Assembly: GCA_905221605.1 (NCBI GenBank) | Contig: CAJNDS010002339.1 | Span: forward strand, 354,001 to 418,000 | DNA: 64,000 bases | DNA from: Symbiodinium natans | Lineage: Eukaryota > Sar > Dinophyceae > Suessiales > Symbiodiniaceae | Direction of reading: 5' to 3' | In this document: one piece after another, positions 61,627-64,000 of the stretch | Layout: each line of letters starts with the position of its first letter | How positions within the stretch are numbered: position 1 is the first letter of the stretch | Program-made: the position numbers and the translations under genes | Notes under the pieces: model-generated | What the model was told of the DNA's origin: nothing | Databases searched by the model: none | Seen by the model: the letters and a program-made list of their open reading frames with translations, nothing else

Positions 61627-64000
61627 TTCAACGTGTCCGTAGGCTCTGTGGTTCTGTTGCATCATCTTGACAAGGAAATTCCCTTCAAGTCCGTGGGCTC
61701 TGTGGTTCTGTTGCAACATCTTCACAAGGAAATTCCCTTCAAGCTGTCCGTAGGCTCTGTGGTTCTGTTGGAACATCTTGACAAGGAAATTCCCTTTAAG
61801 GTGTCCGTGGGTTCTGTGGTTCTGTTGCGACATCTTGACAAGGAAATTCCCTTCAAGGTGTACGTGGGCTCTGTGGTTCTGTTGCAACGTCTTGACAAGG
61901 AGATTCCCTTCAAGGTGTCCGTGGGCTCTGTGGTTCTGTTGCAACATCTTGACAAGGAAATTCCCTTCAAGGTGTCCGTGGGCTGTGTGGTTCTGTTGCA
62001 ACATCTTGACAAGGAAACTCCCTTCAAGGTGTCCCTGTTGCAACATCTTGACAAGAATATTCCCTTCAAGGTGTTTGTGGGCTCTGTGGTTCTGTTGCAA
62101 CATCTTGACAAGGAAATTCCCTTCAAGGTGTCCGTGGGCTCTGTGATCTGTTGCAACATTTTGACAAGTAGCTTCCCTTCAAGGTGTCCGTGGTCTCTGT
62201 GGTTCTGCCGCAACACCTTGACAAGGAAATTCCCTTCAACGTGTCCGTAGGCTCTGTGGTTCTGTTGCAACATCTTGACAAGGAAATTCCCTTCAAGGTG
62301 TCCGTGGTCTCTGTGGTTCTGTTGCAACATCTTCACAAGCAAATTCCCTTCAAGGTGTCCGTGGTCTCTGTGGTTCTGTTGCAACATCTTGACAAGGAAA
62401 TTCCCTTCAAGGTGTCTGTGGGCTCTGTGGTTCTGTTGCAACATCTTGACAAGGAAATTCCCTTCAAGGTGTCCGTGGGCTCTGTGGTTCTGTTGAATCA
62501 TGTTGACAAGGAAATTCCCTTCAAGGTGTCCGTGGGCTCTGTGGTTCTGTTGCAACGTCTGGACAAGGAGATTCCCTTCAAGGTGTCCGTGGGCAACAGC
62601 TTGACAAGGAAATTCCCTTCAAGGTGTCCGTGGGCTCTGTGGTTCTGTTGCGACATCTTGGGAAATTCCCTTCAAGGTGTCCGTGGGCTCTGTGGTTCTG
62701 TTGCAACGTCTTGACAAGGAAATTCCCTTCAAGGTGTCCGTGGGCTCTGTGGTTCTGTTGAACAGCTTGACAAGGAAATTCCCTTCAAGGTGTCCGTGGG
62801 CTCTGTGGTTCTGTCTGTTGCGACATCTTGACAAGGAAATTCCCTTCAAGGTGTCTGTGGGCTCTGTGGTTCTGTTGCAACATCTTGACAAGGAAATTCC
62901 CTTCAAGGTGTCCGTGGGCTCTGTGTGGCTCTGTTGCAACATCTTGACAAGTAAATTCCCTTCAAGGTGTCCGTCGGCTCTGTGGTTCTGTCTGTTGCAA
63001 CATCTTGACACGACAATTCCCTTCAAGGTGTTCATGGGCTCTGTGGTTCTGTTGCAACATCTTGACAAGGAAATTCCCTTCAAGGTGTCCGCGGGCTCCG
63101 TGGTTCTGTTGCACCATCTTGACAAGGAAATTCCCTTCAAGGTGCCCGTGGGCTCTATGGTTCTGCTGCAACATCTTGACGAGGAATTTCTCTTGAAGGT
63201 GTCCGTGGGCTCCGCGGTTCTGTTGGAACATCTTGACAAGGAAATTCCCTTTAAGGTGTCCGTGGGCTGTGTTGTTCTGTTGATACATCTTCACATGGAA
63301 ATTCCCTTCAACATGTCCGTGGGCTCTGTGGTTCTGTTGCGACATCTTGACAAGGAAATTTCCTTCAACGTGTCCGTGGGCTCTGTGGTTCTGTTGCAAC
63401 ATCTTGACAAGGAGATTGCCTTCAAGGTGTCCGTGGGCTCTGTGTGGCTCTGATGCAACATCTTGACAAGTAAAATCTCTTCAAGGTGTCCGTGGGCTCT
63501 GTGGTTCTGTTGCAACATCCCGTGGGCTCTGTGGTTCTGTTGCAACATCTTGACAAGGAAATTCCCTTCAAGGTGTCCGTGGGCTCTGTGATTCTGCTGC
63601 AATATCTTGACAAGGAAATTCCCTTCAGGGTGTCCGTAGGCTCTGTGGTTCTGTTGCAACATCTTGACAAGGAAATTCCCTTCAAGGTGCCCGTGGGCTC
63701 TGTGGTTCTGTTGCAACATCTTGACAAGGAAGTTCCCTTCAAGGTGTCCGTGGGCTCTGTGGTTCTGTTGCAACATCTTGACAAGGAAATTCCCTTCAAG
63801 GTGTCCGTAGGCTCTGTGGTTCTGCTGCAACATCTTGACAAGGAAATTCCCTTCAAGGTGTCCGTGGGCTTTGTGGTTCTGTTGCAACATCCGTGGGCTT
63901 TGCGGGTCTGTTGCAACATTTTGACAAGGAAATTGCCTTCAAGGTGTCCGTGGGCTCTGTGGTTCCGTTGCAACATCTTGACAAGGAAATACCCTTCAAG
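61627..64000 (+). repeat. 57-bp satellite array 3, runs off the window
   Basis: About 42 units in uniform + orientation, most 57 bp, a few shortened (62035, 62645) or partly duplicated (63510, 63885). Before the LINE insertion it was contiguous with array 2. Long ORFs on both strands are satellite read-through. The array continues past 64000. Confidence 0.9.

Noticed and set aside
58221-61631. 1,136-codon - strand frame taken as one protein
   Set aside because: Its first 230 codons overlap the better-supported ORF1 in another frame, and coding character alternates between frames further on. I treat it as partly fortuitous.
61591-63976. Long ORFs on both strands in array 3 (also in arrays 1 and 2)
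   Set aside because: The 57-bp satellite unit is a codon multiple without stops. There is no non-repeat coding sequence and no start context.

Overview
The window reads as nuclear DNA of a dinoflagellate, most likely a Symbiodiniaceae-type alga. The evidence is plant-type interstitial telomere motifs (CCCTAAA/TTTAGGG), a sparse intron-rich gene with at least one GA-AG intron, LINE 3'-end protein motifs I associate from memory with dinoflagellate genomes, and very heavy satellite and minisatellite content. I see no bacterial operon structure, no tRNA or rRNA and no CRISPR array. Most long open frames outside the regions below are shadows of tandem repeats whose period is a multiple of three.

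Layout. 1-6.5 kb: non-coding DNA with local tandem duplications (600-1450; a three-copy segment at 3.5-6.5 kb). 6.8-7.6 kb: broken thioesterase-like fragment. 10.2-14.4 kb: about twelve exon-like leucine-rich-repeat modules of the ribonuclease-inhibitor kind, mostly alternating A/B type, several broken by frameshifts. 15.8-17.5 kb: two weak hypothetical ORFs. 19.3-28.4 kb: the one convincing host gene, nine exons on the + strand, about 2,370 residues. It has a polytopic membrane N-terminal half, Cys-rich zinc-binding motifs and two beta-sandwich domains of the kind found in ZZEF1/HECTD4-like proteins. 28.4-33 kb: no recognisable gene. 33-39.3 kb: a dense field of simple and tandem repeats (9-bp, 42-bp, 74-bp, GT/GC) with members of a TG-rich dispersed family in both orientations. 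39.4-42.2 kb: nested, decayed LINE fragments. 42.2-43.2 kb: GC-rich ORF. 43.2-44.1, 51.3-52.1 and 61.6-64 kb: arrays of a 57-bp satellite. 44.3-50.9 kb: three copies of a 1.2-1.4 kb unit bounded by CCCTAAA tracts, with a 2.9-kb insertion carrying a broken 2OG-Fe(II) oxygenase-like ORF between copies 2 and 3.

The most interesting object is a near-complete non-LTR retrotransposon on the - strand (about 61626 to 52097, 9.5 kb). It is inserted in the 57-bp satellite, with a candidate 14-bp target-site duplication. It carries a short ORF1 and a large ORF2 with an APE endonuclease, a reverse transcriptase (YADD), a cluster of C2H2/C2HC zinc fingers and, at the C-terminus, what looks like a complete ubiquitin-specific protease (C19) domain with Cys box, QNDVAEF box and GHY His box. 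I do not recall a USP-type deubiquitinase described in a LINE. About four one-base frame changes interrupt this copy, one of them at a G11 run.

How it fits together: the host gene is a single transcription unit embedded in mobile and satellite DNA. Its introns carry telomere-like C/A-rich tracts, and the retroelements have inserted into the satellites, into telomere-like tracts and into each other.
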